From JAHDHW01 sp965277415 (lineage in GTDB: Bacteria > Bacteroidota > Bacteroidia > Chitinophagales > Saprospiraceae): 64,000 nucleotides of DNA. The translations under genes and the position numbers were made by a program. The DNA is taken from NCBI GenBank assembly GCA_965277415.1, contig CBDICS010000033.1, positions 1 to 64,000 on the forward strand, in the 5' to 3' direction. Below, piece by piece: positions 26,448-34,759 of this stretch; position 1 is the stretch's first letter; each line of letters opens with the position of its first letter. The notes beneath the pieces are model-generated. The model searched no databases and had not been told where the DNA came from. It saw only the letters and a list, made by a program, of their open reading frames with translations.

Positions 26448-28349
26448 ATGAGCGATCAAATAAAGCACGAGTGCGGTATAGCACTTATCCGTCTACTTAA
26501 GCCTTTAGATTTTTACCAAAAAAAGTATGGTACAACTCTTTATGGCATCAATAAACTAAGGTTGTTATTGCAGAAGATGCGTAATCGTGGACAAGACGGA
26601 GCAGGTCTGGTTACGATCAAGCTTCATTCTAAACCTGGATCTAGATATATCAGCCGTCGCCGAAGTATTAGCTCCAATTATCTTGAAGATTTATTTCAAG
26701 GCGTCTACGAACGCTTTAGAAATATTGCCCCTGAAAACCTTCAGGATGGAAAATATATGAAGGAAAACCTTCCATATACTGGAGAATTGCTCATGGGCCA
26801 TCTAAGATATGGAACACATGGGGATAATACGATAGAAACTTGCCATCCTTTCCTGAGACAAAACAATTGGATCAGTCGAAACTTAGTACTTGCTGGGAAT
26901 TTCAATCTAACTAATGTAGATGAATTATTTACCGAGTTAGTCAGTCTCGGCCAGTATCCAAAAGAAAAATCAGATACCGTTACTATTTTAGAAAAGATTG
27001 GTCATTTCCTTGATGACGAAGTTAATCGGCTTCATACCTGGTACAAACCAGATGGTTATTCTACAGAAGAAATCAATGAATTGATTTTCGAAAATCTAGA
27101 TGTTCAACGTTTATTGCGTAGAGCAAGTAAAAGATTTGATGGCGGTTTCGTAATGGGAGGAATGATAGGACATGGAGATGCTTTTATGATGAGAGATCCA
27201 TCAGGTATTCGTCCTGCATTTTATTATGCTAATGGAGACGTAGTCGTAGCAGCATCAGAACGACCTGCTATTCAAACTGCTTTTGATGTTCATATTTCGA
27301 AAGTAAAAGAGCTAAAGCCTGGTCATGTATTAATCATCAAACGGAATGGAAAAGTAAGTGAAGTTCCTTTTATTGAGCCATTAAAAAGAAATGCTTGTTC
27401 GTTTGAACGTATTTATTTTTCAAGAGGGACAGATAGAGATATTTATCTAGAGCGCAAAAAATTGGGAGAACAGTTGGTCGGAGCTGTTATGGAGGCCGTT
27501 GACAATGATTTTAAAAATACCGTTTTTTCTTTTGTACCCAATACCGCAGAATCTTCTTTTTATGGTATGATTAAAGGTGTAGAGAAAAAACTCAATGAAG
27601 TAAAGTTAGAAAAAATCAAAGCTTTAGGAGATGATCCCTTACAAAAGCCTAAACGACTAGAGAAAATTCTCAATATGTCTGCTAGAGCAGAAAAGATAGT
27701 CGTAAAGGATGTTAAAATGAGAACCTTTATTGCTGATGACTCTTCTCGTGGTGATCTCGTCTCTCATGTATATGATGTTACTTATGGTATTGTAGAGAAT
27801 GAAAAAGACAACCTTGTATTAATTGATGATTCTATAGTAAGAGGAACGACTTTACGTGATAGCATTATTAAAAGTGTTGCTCGACTTCGACCTAAAAAGA
27901 TCATCATCGTCTCTTCAGCTCCTCAGATTAGATATCCAGATTGTTATGGGATAGATATGTCTAAATTAAAAGAGTTTGTTGCTTTTAGAGCTATGGTTGA
28001 ATTACTCAACGATACGAATCAAGCCCACTTACTCGACGAAGCATATGAACGATGTAAAGCGCAAGAAGGGAAACCTAATCATGAGATCACTAATGAGTTG
28101 ATCGCGCTTTATGATACTTTTACATACGAACAGGTTTCTGATAAAATTGCTGAGATCATTACTCCTAAGGAAATCAAACCAGAAGTCAAAGTAATTTATC
28201 AGACGATTGAAGATTTGCATAAAGCTTGTCCTAATAATAAAGGTGATTGGTATTTCTCCGGTATTTATCCTACTCCAGGAGGTAACCGTGTGGTCAATCG
28301 TGCATTTATTAATTATATGGAAAAATCAGATAGGAGGGCTTACGCTTAG
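26448..28349 (+). CDS. purF: amidophosphoribosyltransferase (long Bacteroidota form)
   Basis: A 633-residue two-domain enzyme that makes phosphoribosylamine from PRPP and glutamine, the first step of purine synthesis. The N-terminal Ntn-glutaminase domain would expose Cys9 (KHECGIAL) after loss of an 8-residue propeptide; RNRGQDGAGL and GHLRYGTHG follow. The PRTase domain has the PRPP loop VLIDDSIVRGTTLRDS at ~residues 457-472. It is longer than the classical ~500-residue PurF, with extra segments around 30-110 and at the C-terminus. Many Bacteroidota have such a long form alongside a standard one, so this could be a paralogue with a variant role. Confidence 0.88.
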   Translation: MSDQIKHECGIALIRLLKPLDFYQKKYGTTLYGINKLRLLLQKMRNRGQDGAGLVTIKLHSKPGSRYISRRRSISSNYLEDLFQGVYERFRNIAPENLQDGKYMKENLPYTGELLMGHLRYGTHGDNTIETCHPFLRQNNWISRNLVLAGNFNLTNVDELFTELVSLGQYPKEKSDTVTILEKIGHFLDDEVNRLHTWYKPDGYSTEEINELIFENLDVQRLLRRASKRFDGGFVMGGMIGHGDAFMMRDPSGIRPAFYYANGDVVVAASERPAIQTAFDVHISKVKELKPGHVLIIKRNGKVSEVPFIEPLKRNACSFERIYFSRGTDRDIYLERKKLGEQLVGAVMEAVDNDFKNTVFSFVPNTAESSFYGMIKGVEKKLNEVKLEKIKALGDDPLQKPKRLEKILNMSARAEKIVVKDVKMRTFIADDSSRGDLVSHVYDVTYGIVENEKDNLVLIDDSIVRGTTLRDSIIKSVARLRPKKIIIVSSAPQIRYPDCYGIDMSKLKEFVAFRAMVELLNDTNQAHLLDEAYERCKAQEGKPNHEITNELIALYDTFTYEQVSDKIAEIITPKEIKPEVKVIYQTIEDLHKACPNNKGDWYFSGIYPTPGGNRVVNRAFINYMEKSDRRAYA

Positions 28350-28428
28350 TGATCGCTTCGCTTGTGATCGACTTTTGGTCTTGTGATTAGCCCTAATGGG
28401 CTTTGTGAGGCCTTGCTTTTAGTATCCT
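28347..28428 (+). repeat. TTGTGAT mini-hairpin repeat, full copy
   Basis: Begins inside the purF stop codon. Units: GTGAT-CGCTTCGC, TTGTGAT-GACTTTTGGTC, TTGTGAT-AGCCCTAATGGGCT (a 5-bp stem at 28389-28402), then the tail TTGCTTTTAGTATCC. As it lies between convergent 3' ends it may act as a terminator. Confidence 0.8.
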
Positions 28429-28468
28429 TCCAGGGATTTTCAATATACTCTCATACGCTTAGAGAATT

Positions 28469-28714
28469 TTATCGCTTATACTTTTTATAAAGATTCTCAA
28501 TTGTTTTTGCAAGTTTATGATCTTTTTCAGTGACAATATTCCCTGCATCATGAGTACTGAGTTCGATGTTTACTGTATTCCATACATTACTCCAATTGGG
28601 ATGATGGTCTTGTTTTTCAGCATAAAAAGCGACTTCGGTCATAAAGCTGAAAGCTTCTGCAAAATCCTTAAATGTAAAGCTTGCTTTTAGTGTCTTATTT
28701 TCTTCTGTCCACAT
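28469..28714 (-). CDS. 4a-hydroxytetrahydrobiopterin dehydratase
   Basis: An 81-residue pterin-4a-carbinolamine dehydratase, which regenerates the pterin cofactor after aromatic amino-acid hydroxylation. The active-site block is complete: AEKQDHHPNWSNVWNTVNIE followed by LSTHDAGNIVTEKD, giving the His-His-Pro and second His. It is shorter than the usual 95-110 residues because the N-terminal strand-helix is reduced to WTEENKTLKASFTFKDF; this short form is common in the phylum. No phenylalanine hydroxylase gene is in the window. It is close upstream of the M42 peptidase end (35 bp) on the same strand. Confidence 0.93.
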   Translation of the reverse strand: MWTEENKTLKASFTFKDFAEAFSFMTEVAFYAEKQDHHPNWSNVWNTVNIELSTHDAGNIVTEKDHKLAKTIENLYKKYKR

Positions 28715-28749
28715 GAGGAATAATTAATTAATGGTAATAAAATCATTCA

Positions 28750-29799
28750 TTATTTAAAACTCCAATCATATTGATCCAAATTGATCAAGCCTTCTCTTAA
28801 TAGTTCAATACAATTATGGATATCTTCTTTATGTGCCATCTCAATGACTTGATGAATATGTCTGGTTGGAATAGAAATGGCTCCGGTGATTGCTCCTTTC
28901 TTTCCTCCGCGTTGAATACCGGCAGTATCTGTTCCGCCTCGTGGAAGAATCTCTGGTTGCCATTTAATGTCTTTTTTGTCAGCCAGCTCTTTTAAATACT
29001 TTACCATTCGATAATCACTAATAACTGTACTGTCCATTATTTTTATGCCTGCACCTTTTCCCAGACTCGTTACCTTTTCATGAGCAGAAGCTCCAGGGAC
29101 ATCAAATGCAATCGTCGTATCAAGGCCAAATCCGAAATCAGGGTCAATCAAATGACTTGAACTAAATACTCCTCGAAGTCCTATTTCTTCCTGAACAGTA
29201 AAGACACCATAGATATCATAAGGGACTACTTTATCTTTCAATGCTTTAAAAACTTCGAGTAAAATATAAACAGAAACACGGTTATCTATAGATTTTCCAT
29301 TGACACAATCTCCTAATTCAATCAATTGCCTTTCTCGCGTTACTGGATTACCAACCTCAATGACTTTATTTACTTCTTCTACAGACATTCCTGTATCAAT
29401 AAAATATTCATCAATAGGAATAATCTTAGAACGCTCTTCTGGTTTCATTAAATGAATGGGCTTAGATCCCATTACGCCAATGACATCCTTTTTACCATGA
29501 ATGATTACCCGTTGTGCTGTCAATGTTTTAGGATCAAAACCGCCTAATGGAATAAACCGAAGAAATCCATCATCATCTATATGAGTTATAATAAAACTGA
29601 TTTCGTCCATATGTGCAGCAACCATCACTTTCTTCCTTTCTTTCCCCTTTTTAAGGGCTATAACATTCCCCATTGGATCAGTCGAAACCTCATCTACCAG
29701 CGAACTAACTTCAGCAATAACTAATTCGCGAATCCTTTGTTCAAAGCCAGGAGCACCTGGCACTTCGCATATTTTTTTTAATAAAGGAAAGTCAATCAT
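28750..29799 (-). CDS. M42-family glutamyl-type aminopeptidase
   Basis: A 349-residue cytoplasmic di-metal aminopeptidase that forms large tetrahedral assemblies and trims peptides. Metal ligands: AAHMDEISFIIT (His/Asp), SIDNRVSVYILLEV (bridging Asp), TVQEEIGLRG (catalytic Glu-Glu), DTTIAFDVPG and the terminal PTRHIHQVIEMAH. The start at 29799 (MIDFPLLKKICEVPGAPGFE) is preferred because family members begin there. The frame is open to 29832, but those 11 extra codons overlap a sequence also found upstream of rsgA. A pterin dehydratase gene lies just downstream. Confidence 0.93.
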   Translation of the reverse strand: MIDFPLLKKICEVPGAPGFEQRIRELVIAEVSSLVDEVSTDPMGNVIALKKGKERKKVMVAAHMDEISFIITHIDDDGFLRFIPLGGFDPKTLTAQRVIIHGKKDVIGVMGSKPIHLMKPEERSKIIPIDEYFIDTGMSVEEVNKVIEVGNPVTRERQLIELGDCVNGKSIDNRVSVYILLEVFKALKDKVVPYDIYGVFTVQEEIGLRGVFSSSHLIDPDFGFGLDTTIAFDVPGASAHEKVTSLGKGAGIKIMDSTVISDYRMVKYLKELADKKDIKWQPEILPRGGTDTAGIQRGGKKGAITGAISIPTRHIHQVIEMAHKEDIHNCIELLREGLINLDQYDWSFK

Positions 29800-29820
29800 T
29801 ATGTTTGCTTTAGTATTTTG

Positions 29821-29863
29821 GTCCTTTGACAAATCTCATGTTTGAGACAAATTATAAACAAAA
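29821..29863 (-). repeat. 43-bp element upstream of the M42 gene, shared with rsgA
   Basis: Aligns without gaps to 33772-33814 at 32 of 43 positions. Read on the minus strand both contain TTTGTC twice and a TAnnnTTTG sequence (here TATAATTTG). Both lie directly upstream of minus-strand genes, so a shared promoter or regulator site is plausible. Confidence 0.5.
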
Positions 29864-30098
29864 TCAACGCCTCTTTTAGTCGTTTTACTCTTATTTATTT
29901 ATGACTTGACCATGAAATCTTTCAAAGAACATGTATTTTAACGGGACTAAACCGCGAAAGTACGAAAATATAAGCATTAACGATAAAATATAAGGAATGT
30001 TGGCTTCTTAGGCTATTTAGAAAAAATTGAAGCCACTTCCAAGATTTAAGTTTTATGGAGAACTATCTTCCAGCAGACATCAATAATAGCCTAGGCTC
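29864..30098. other. intergenic stretch upstream of msrA
   Basis: AT-rich sequence between the M42 gene and msrA. No gene, repeat or strong hairpin was seen here; the promoter-like elements are listed separately. Confidence 0.4.
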
Positions 30099-30106
30099 TA
30101 TTTTTG
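30099..30106 (+). promoter_or_regulatory. candidate -7 box of msrA
   Basis: TATTTTTG is an exact TAnnTTTG match 74 nt before the msrA ATG. No TTG lies at the expected distance upstream, so support is limited. Confidence 0.4.
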
Positions 30107-30119
30107 CAATGAACTTTCT

Positions 30120-30144
30120 TTCAATTTGTCGGTTTCAAATTGAA
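30120..30144 (+). promoter_or_regulatory. inverted repeat in the msrA leader
   Basis: TTCAATTTG (30120-30128) and CAAATTGAA (30136-30144) are perfect 9-bp arms with a 7-nt loop, just downstream of the candidate -7 box. It may be a repressor operator or a leader hairpin. Confidence 0.5.
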
Positions 30145-30180
30145 GTTGTTTAAATGAAATTATTTTAAAAGTTATAAAAG

Positions 30181-30852
30181 ATGAAAGTTATTAATTTTCT
30201 TATTGTGTTCTTATCTATAATGTCATTAGGCGCTTGTCAAACTTCAAATGCTGATAATGCAAAACAAGTAGCACTTAAAAATGCCCAACCCGTAATGGTA
30301 GAACCAACCAAAGACGGTTTAGAAAAAGCATATTTCGCTTCGGGTTGTTTCTGGTGTGTTGAAGCAGTATATGAAAGTGTAAAAGGGGTGGAAGAGTCTA
30401 TTTCAGGATATTCAGGAGGACATACCGAAAACCCTACTTATGAAACATCAAATACAGGAAAAACTGGTCATGCTGAAGCAGTAGAGATAATTTACGATCC
30501 TAAAGTCGTCAATTTCGCTACTTTAGTAGATGTGTATTTTGGTTCTCAAAATATAACACAAGTAAATGGTCAAGGCCCTGATAATGGTTCTCAGTATCGT
30601 TCAATTATTTTCTATCAAAATGATGAACAAAAAAAGATCATAGATGAAAAGGTAGCTGCGCTCAATAAACAATTAGCGCCCAAAAAAGTAGCGGCGGAAA
30701 TTATGCCTTTTGAAAAATTTTGGGTCGGTGAGGATTATCACCAGAATTATGAAAGACTTCATCCTAATCAAGGGTATATCCGTGCCATCTCAATCCCTCG
30801 TTTGAAAAGATTTCAAGCAAAATTCCCTCACTTACTGAAAGAAAAGCATTAA
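30181..30852 (+). CDS. msrA: peptide-methionine (S)-S-oxide reductase, lipoprotein form
   Basis: A 223-residue MsrA that reduces the S-epimer of methionine sulfoxide in proteins. Catalytic Cys56 is in SGCFWCVEAVYESVKG. YSGGHTENPTYE, TGHAEAVEIIYDP and GSQYRSIIFY are conserved substrate-pocket blocks, with YHQNYERLHPNQGY near the end. Cytoplasmic MsrA lacks a signal, but this one has a lipobox (SLGAC, Cys19), so it repairs proteins outside the inner membrane. No MsrB domain is fused and no resolving-Cys tail is obvious. The gene stands alone, with a strong hairpin just downstream. Confidence 0.96.
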   Translation: MKVINFLIVFLSIMSLGACQTSNADNAKQVALKNAQPVMVEPTKDGLEKAYFASGCFWCVEAVYESVKGVEESISGYSGGHTENPTYETSNTGKTGHAEAVEIIYDPKVVNFATLVDVYFGSQNITQVNGQGPDNGSQYRSIIFYQNDEQKKIIDEKVAALNKQLAPKKVAAEIMPFEKFWVGEDYHQNYERLHPNQGYIRAISIPRLKRFQAKFPHLLKEKH

Positions 30853-30870
30853 ACATAGATCGTCTTTAGT

Positions 30871-30903
30871 CACTAGTCATTTGTACATTCCAAATGACTA
30901 GTG
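30871..30903. terminator. perfect hairpin after msrA
   Basis: CACTAGTCATTTG (30871-30883) pairs perfectly with 30891-30903 around a 7-nt loop, 18 nt after the msrA stop. No T tract follows, so it may be a 3'-end stabiliser more than an intrinsic terminator. Confidence 0.6.
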
Positions 30904-30932
30904 TCCTTGAACTTAGTACGGTTTAAATTAAA

Positions 30933-30944
30933 TAAGCATGCTTA
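30933..30944. promoter_or_regulatory. 12-bp perfect palindrome upstream of the flippase gene
   Basis: TAAGCATGCTTA reads identically on both strands, 65 nt before the flippase start, within a longer AAATAAG/CTTATTT symmetry. A dimeric regulator site is possible. Confidence 0.35.
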
Positions 30945-31009
30945 CTTATTTTACGATGTACTTAGACACTCTCTAAAAGAAAATCACTAAACTTGCAGGT
31001 AGATATTAA

Positions 31010-32530
31010 TTGCAAATGTCATTAATCAAAAAACTTGCGGGTGAAACGATGATCTATGGAGTCAGTAGCATACTGAGCAGATTGCTCAATTATGTAGTAC
31101 TGACATTTTATCTGACTCGTGCATTCCAGCAAGGGCAATTTGGGGTAGTCTCTGACATGTATACTTATGCGGCATTATTGATGGTGATTTTTACTTATCG
31201 AATGGAGACAACCTTCTTTCGTTTTGGTAGTGAAAAGAGCAAAATGAATGCTACTTTCTCAACAGCTTCAATTTCTTTAATTGTTAGTACGGTATTTCTT
31301 GCTGGACTTTTAATGTTCTTTTCACAAGGAATTGCAACATTTCTTAAGTATCCCAATCATCCAGAATATGTCCGATGGTTCATTTTCATTTTGGCTTTTG
31401 ATACTTTAGCTGCTATTCCCTTTGCAAAATTACGCCTAGAGAATCGTCCGATTCGTTTTGCGCTCATCAAAACTTTAAATATTCTAATCAATATCTTTTT
31501 CATTTTCTTTTTCTTGGAAATTTGCCCTTATCTGATTAAAAGTGGTTGGACGAGTTTGAATACGATTTACGATTCAGAAAACAGAATTACTTATATCTTC
31601 ATTGCCAATTTCTTAGGCAGTCTTTTTGTGATACTTTTCTTACTGACGGAGTACCGAAAACTGCGTTTTTCATTCGATACGGATCTTTGGAAAAAGATGA
31701 TGCGGTATACATTACCATTGGTAGTAGTTGGCTTAGCCGCTGCGATTAATCAACTGATTAATATCCCTTTATTAAAAAACTACCTGCCTGGAACAACTGC
31801 AAACAATTTAGCAGCGGCTGGCGTTTATGCTGCGTCTTTTAAAGTAGCTATTTTAATGAGTCTGTTTATTCAAGCCTTTAATTATGCTGCCGAACCTTTC
31901 TTTTTTAGAAATGCTGCTCGAAAAGATTCAAAACCTATATATGCACAAGTGGGACAAGCCTTTGCGCTCGTTGGTAGTTTGGTCTTTTTAGGCATTACGC
32001 TATATCTTGATGTTATCCAATTTTTTATTGGTCCGAATTTTAGGGCAGGCTTACACATTGTACCTATTGTTACTTTGGCTTTTTTATTTTTAGGCTTGTA
32101 TTATAATTTTTCTATTTGGTACAAACTAAGTGACAAAACGATTATTGGAGCATATATTTCTGTGGCAGGCGCAATCATTACTATTGTTTTTAATATTCTT
32201 TTGATTCCAATTTGGGGATATGTAGCTGCTGCCTGGGCGGCATTGGTTTGCTATAGTTTTATGGCAATAGCAAGCTATATTGTTGGTCAAAAATACTACC
32301 CTATCCCCTATCCTATGAGGAAGATATTTTTATATATTATCCTTGCTGTTGGAGCTTATTATTTGAGTACGCTTCTAAGGAGTTTTTTGAACGATGAGGT
32401 CCTTTTTATAATTTCAGCAAATACTGTGATCTTATTGACTTACATTTTCATTATTTATCAAATCGAGAAAACAGTTATTCGAAATACTTTTTTCCCATCA
32501 CAGAACAGAGAAGATATTTTGGATGATTAG
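31010..32530 (+). CDS. polysaccharide/oligosaccharide flippase (MOP superfamily)
   Basis: A 506-residue membrane protein with about 14 helices, of the Wzx/MurJ-like MOP superfamily, moving lipid-linked oligosaccharides across the inner membrane. The N-terminus KKLAGETMIYGVSSILSRLLNYVVLTFYLTR is typical of polysaccharide biosynthesis proteins. Internal symmetry is visible: a second half begins near YTLPLVVVGLAAAINQLINIPLLKNYLPG. Start may be Met1 or Met3. It lies away from any glycan gene cluster, which fits a housekeeping role, such as lipid-linked precursor export, more than a serotype-specific flippase. Substrate is unknown. Confidence 0.9.
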   Translation: MQMSLIKKLAGETMIYGVSSILSRLLNYVVLTFYLTRAFQQGQFGVVSDMYTYAALLMVIFTYRMETTFFRFGSEKSKMNATFSTASISLIVSTVFLAGLLMFFSQGIATFLKYPNHPEYVRWFIFILAFDTLAAIPFAKLRLENRPIRFALIKTLNILINIFFIFFFLEICPYLIKSGWTSLNTIYDSENRITYIFIANFLGSLFVILFLLTEYRKLRFSFDTDLWKKMMRYTLPLVVVGLAAAINQLINIPLLKNYLPGTTANNLAAAGVYAASFKVAILMSLFIQAFNYAAEPFFFRNAARKDSKPIYAQVGQAFALVGSLVFLGITLYLDVIQFFIGPNFRAGLHIVPIVTLAFLFLGLYYNFSIWYKLSDKTIIGAYISVAGAIITIVFNILLIPIWGYVAAAWAALVCYSFMAIASYIVGQKYYPIPYPMRKIFLYIILAVGAYYLSTLLRSFLNDEVLFIISANTVILLTYIFIIYQIEKTVIRNTFFPSQNREDILDD

Positions 32531-32563
32531 ACTAGCTCTTCTATTCGGTTCTATTTAACATCT

Positions 32564-32728
32564 TTACCCAAAAGTAGTAAAATACCAATCCTTCAGAGAT
32601 TGCCAGTTTCTAATCACTAAAAAGATCAAGGTTATTGTGATCAAGATTAATACTATACCCGTCTTCTTTTTAGTATGTTGAAATTTTTCTCTCCTATTTT
32701 TGTATCGATGACGGCTGGTATATGACAT
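32564..32728 (-). CDS. 54-aa basic single-pass membrane microprotein
   Basis: A 54-residue ATG-to-TAA frame with a strongly basic N-terminus (SRHRYKNRREKFQHTKKKTG), one membrane helix at ~25-39 (IVLILITITLIFLVI), and a short aromatic tail (RNWQSLKDWYFTTFG). The positive-inside layout is coherent and the frame fills most of the 271-bp gap between the flippase and rsgA. It starts 73 bp after the rsgA stop on the same strand and may be cotranscribed. The composition is what a real small membrane protein would show, unlike chance ORFs here. Function unknown. Confidence 0.68.
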   Translation of the reverse strand: MSYTSRHRYKNRREKFQHTKKKTGIVLILITITLIFLVIRNWQSLKDWYFTTFG

Positions 32729-32801
32729 GTGTTGAAATTTTAAACAAAGGTAAGAAAGAAGTTTTATTGATAAGTCGTTTGAAATTAATATTTTAAAACT
32801 C

Positions 32802-33746
32802 TTACATATCCTTGTGTCGTTCCCAATAATTTTGGTCTTCTGTATCGATCATCAATTGAAGATAATTGGCATATCGTAATTCGCTGATTAATCCTTGCTC
32901 TACGCCCTCTTTAACGGCACATTTAGGTTCATTCCTATGGCTACAATTACCAAATTTACATTCTACTGAAGCTTTAAATATCTCTCGAAAATTGTGTGTA
33001 ATATCTTTAGGTTCTAAATGACTAAAAGCCAAAGTTTTAATACCTGGGGTATCTATAATGTGTCCACTTCCTGGAAGCTGAAACATCTCTGCAAAAGTAG
33101 TGGTATGTTGCCCTTTCCCTGTATAATCAGAAATATCTTCTGTTCTCAAATCTTGATCTGGTAGCAAAGCATTAATAATAGTAGATTTACCAACACCTGA
33201 TTGACCACCAATTAAGGAGATCTTATCCACAAGGTGTGTTTTTAGTTTTTCAATTCCCAGTTTTTCAGTTGCTGAAACCTTAAATACTGGATATCCAATA
33301 TCCTCATAAATTTCTTTAAGGTAATCAAACATCGCATTATCCGCCTCTTCATACAAATCCGACTTATTAAAAACAATCGTAGTTGGGATATTATAAGGTT
33401 CTGTCATTAAGAGAAATCGATCAATGAAGCCTTGTTTGAGGTTTGGGTTTCTAATCGTCATTATCAGAATCGCTTGATCAACATTACTAGCGAGTAGATG
33501 GAGGTAATGTTTTTTTCTGGGAGATTGGCGAACTATATAATTTTTTCTTGGGAGGATATTCTTAATGATGCCCTTCTCGTCTTGTTCCATTTCAAATTCT
33601 ACATCATCCCCTACCGCAACAGGATTTGTGAGTTTCTGACCATTGAGTCGAAATTTCCCAATAATTCTACAAGGTACGGAAGTACCATCTTCAATTTCGA
33701 CATGATACCATAAACCTGTTGACTTTATTACTTTTCCTTTCTGCAC
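32802..33746 (-). CDS. rsgA: ribosome small subunit-dependent GTPase A
   Basis: A 314-residue circularly permuted GTPase that helps mature the 30S ribosomal subunit. Motif order is permuted, as expected: G4 NKSD at 127-130, then the P-loop GGQSGVGKS at ~180-188, then G3 DTPGIK. An N-terminal OB fold (residues ~1-75) binds rRNA. The C-terminal zinc finger is present in CKFGNCSHRNEPKCAV. Length matches the family. Upstream lies a 43-bp sequence shared with the M42 peptidase gene, which may contain its promoter. A 54-aa membrane microprotein follows on the same strand. Confidence 0.97.
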   Translation of the reverse strand: MQKGKVIKSTGLWYHVEIEDGTSVPCRIIGKFRLNGQKLTNPVAVGDDVEFEMEQDEKGIIKNILPRKNYIVRQSPRKKHYLHLLASNVDQAILIMTIRNPNLKQGFIDRFLLMTEPYNIPTTIVFNKSDLYEEADNAMFDYLKEIYEDIGYPVFKVSATEKLGIEKLKTHLVDKISLIGGQSGVGKSTIINALLPDQDLRTEDISDYTGKGQHTTTFAEMFQLPGSGHIIDTPGIKTLAFSHLEPKDITHNFREIFKASVECKFGNCSHRNEPKCAVKEGVEQGLISELRYANYLQLMIDTEDQNYWERHKDM

Positions 33747-33771
33747 TTTTAATGTTTTTATAAAGATAGTG

Positions 33772-33814
33772 GTTCTTTGACATATCCTGTGTTAGGGACA
33801 AACCGTAAACAATA
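33772..33814 (-). repeat. 43-bp element upstream of rsgA, shared with the M42 gene
   Basis: Aligns to 29821-29863 at 32 of 43 positions without gaps. On the minus strand it contains TACGGTTTG, a -7 box with one extra spacer base, about 50 nt before the rsgA start. Confidence 0.5.
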
Positions 33815-33819
33815 TTTGA

Positions 33820-33836
33820 CTTAGAGCCTGTTCAAA
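33820..33836 (+). repeat. copy of the TAGAGTCTGTTTAAAT motif
   Basis: TTAGAGCCTGTTCAAAA lies in the gap between rsgA and the GGGP synthase gene. Two or three positions differ from the copy at 59694. Confidence 0.5.
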
Positions 33837-33877
33837 AATAGTAAAACCTCTGATTGTAGATTTTAGTTCGAAAAAGC

Positions 33878-34642
33878 TTAGTTTTCTTTGGCTACTACAT
33901 TTAAAGCATGAACAGCTTCTGCCATTTCGATTATTAGGTTAGGATCTTTTTCAATAGCATTGCCTACGACAATTACATCAGCTCCAGCTTTTGCCTTCTC
34001 CATTGCTTGCTCGGGTGTACGAATACCGCCACCCACAATTAAAGGAATCCTAAGGCCGCTACTTACGGTTTCAATCATAGATGAGCTCACTGGGTTTTTA
34101 GCACCACTTCCCGCATCCATATAAATAAACTTTAAGCCAAGCATTTCTCCTGCAATGGCAGTACACAGCGCCACATCATCTTTGGTAAAAGGTATAGGCT
34201 GAGTATTACTAATATAAGAAACAGTCGTCGCGACACCGCCATCAATCAACATATACCCCGTAGGCATAATTTCAAGTGGACTCATCTTAAGATATGGTGC
34301 AGCAAGGACATGATTGCCAATCAATAAATCTGCATTACGACCTGATATAAGAGAAAGGAATAAAATAGCATCTGCTTTATAGCTTAGTTGAAAAGAATTT
34401 CCAGGAAACAGAATCATTGGAATCTCACAGGATTTTCTAATCTGCTGTAAACAATGATCGAGCATATTATTTACAATTAAGCTTCCTCCGATAAAAAAGT
34501 AGTCTACCTGAGCTTTTGATGCAAGATCAAGAATAGAATCCATTTGTCCTAGTTTGACTTTATCTGGATCGATAAGGACGACAAATTTTTTTTGTCCTCG
34601 ATCTTTTGCTTCTTGCAAACTTTTGTGTAGGTCCCTTTGCAT
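33878..34642 (-). CDS. geranylgeranylglyceryl/heptaprenylglyceryl phosphate synthase family
   Basis: A 254-residue TIM-barrel prenyltransferase joining a long isoprenoid to glycerol-1-phosphate. Family blocks: VVLIDPDKV near the N-terminus, FFIGGSLIVNNML, MILFPGNSFQLSYKADAILFLSLISGRN, LEIMPTGYMLIDGG, FIYMDAGSGAKNPVS and VGGGIRTPEQAMEKAKAGAD. The sequence fits the larger group II type that includes archaeal and Bacteroidota GGGP synthases, not the short Bacillus PcrB. Ether-lipid products in Bacteroidota remain poorly defined. It lies downstream of rsgA and shows no operon partner for lipid synthesis in the window. Confidence 0.93.
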   Translation of the reverse strand: MQRDLHKSLQEAKDRGQKKFVVLIDPDKVKLGQMDSILDLASKAQVDYFFIGGSLIVNNMLDHCLQQIRKSCEIPMILFPGNSFQLSYKADAILFLSLISGRNADLLIGNHVLAAPYLKMSPLEIMPTGYMLIDGGVATTVSYISNTQPIPFTKDDVALCTAIAGEMLGLKFIYMDAGSGAKNPVSSSMIETVSSGLRIPLIVGGGIRTPEQAMEKAKAGADVIVVGNAIEKDPNLIIEMAEAVHALNVVAKEN

Positions 34643-34759
34643 GCGGTAATTGGATGTTTAAATGCAAGGTAGGGTTTTTTATTAATGAAGAATGAAAGAT
34701 TGCCATTAATTCATTGTAAGTTATAGGACTAAATATTCAAAGGAAACATTCATATATCC

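Noticed and set aside
30055..30153. 32-codon frame in the msrA leader
   Set aside because: It crosses the inverted repeat and the -7 box; composition gives no support for a leader peptide.
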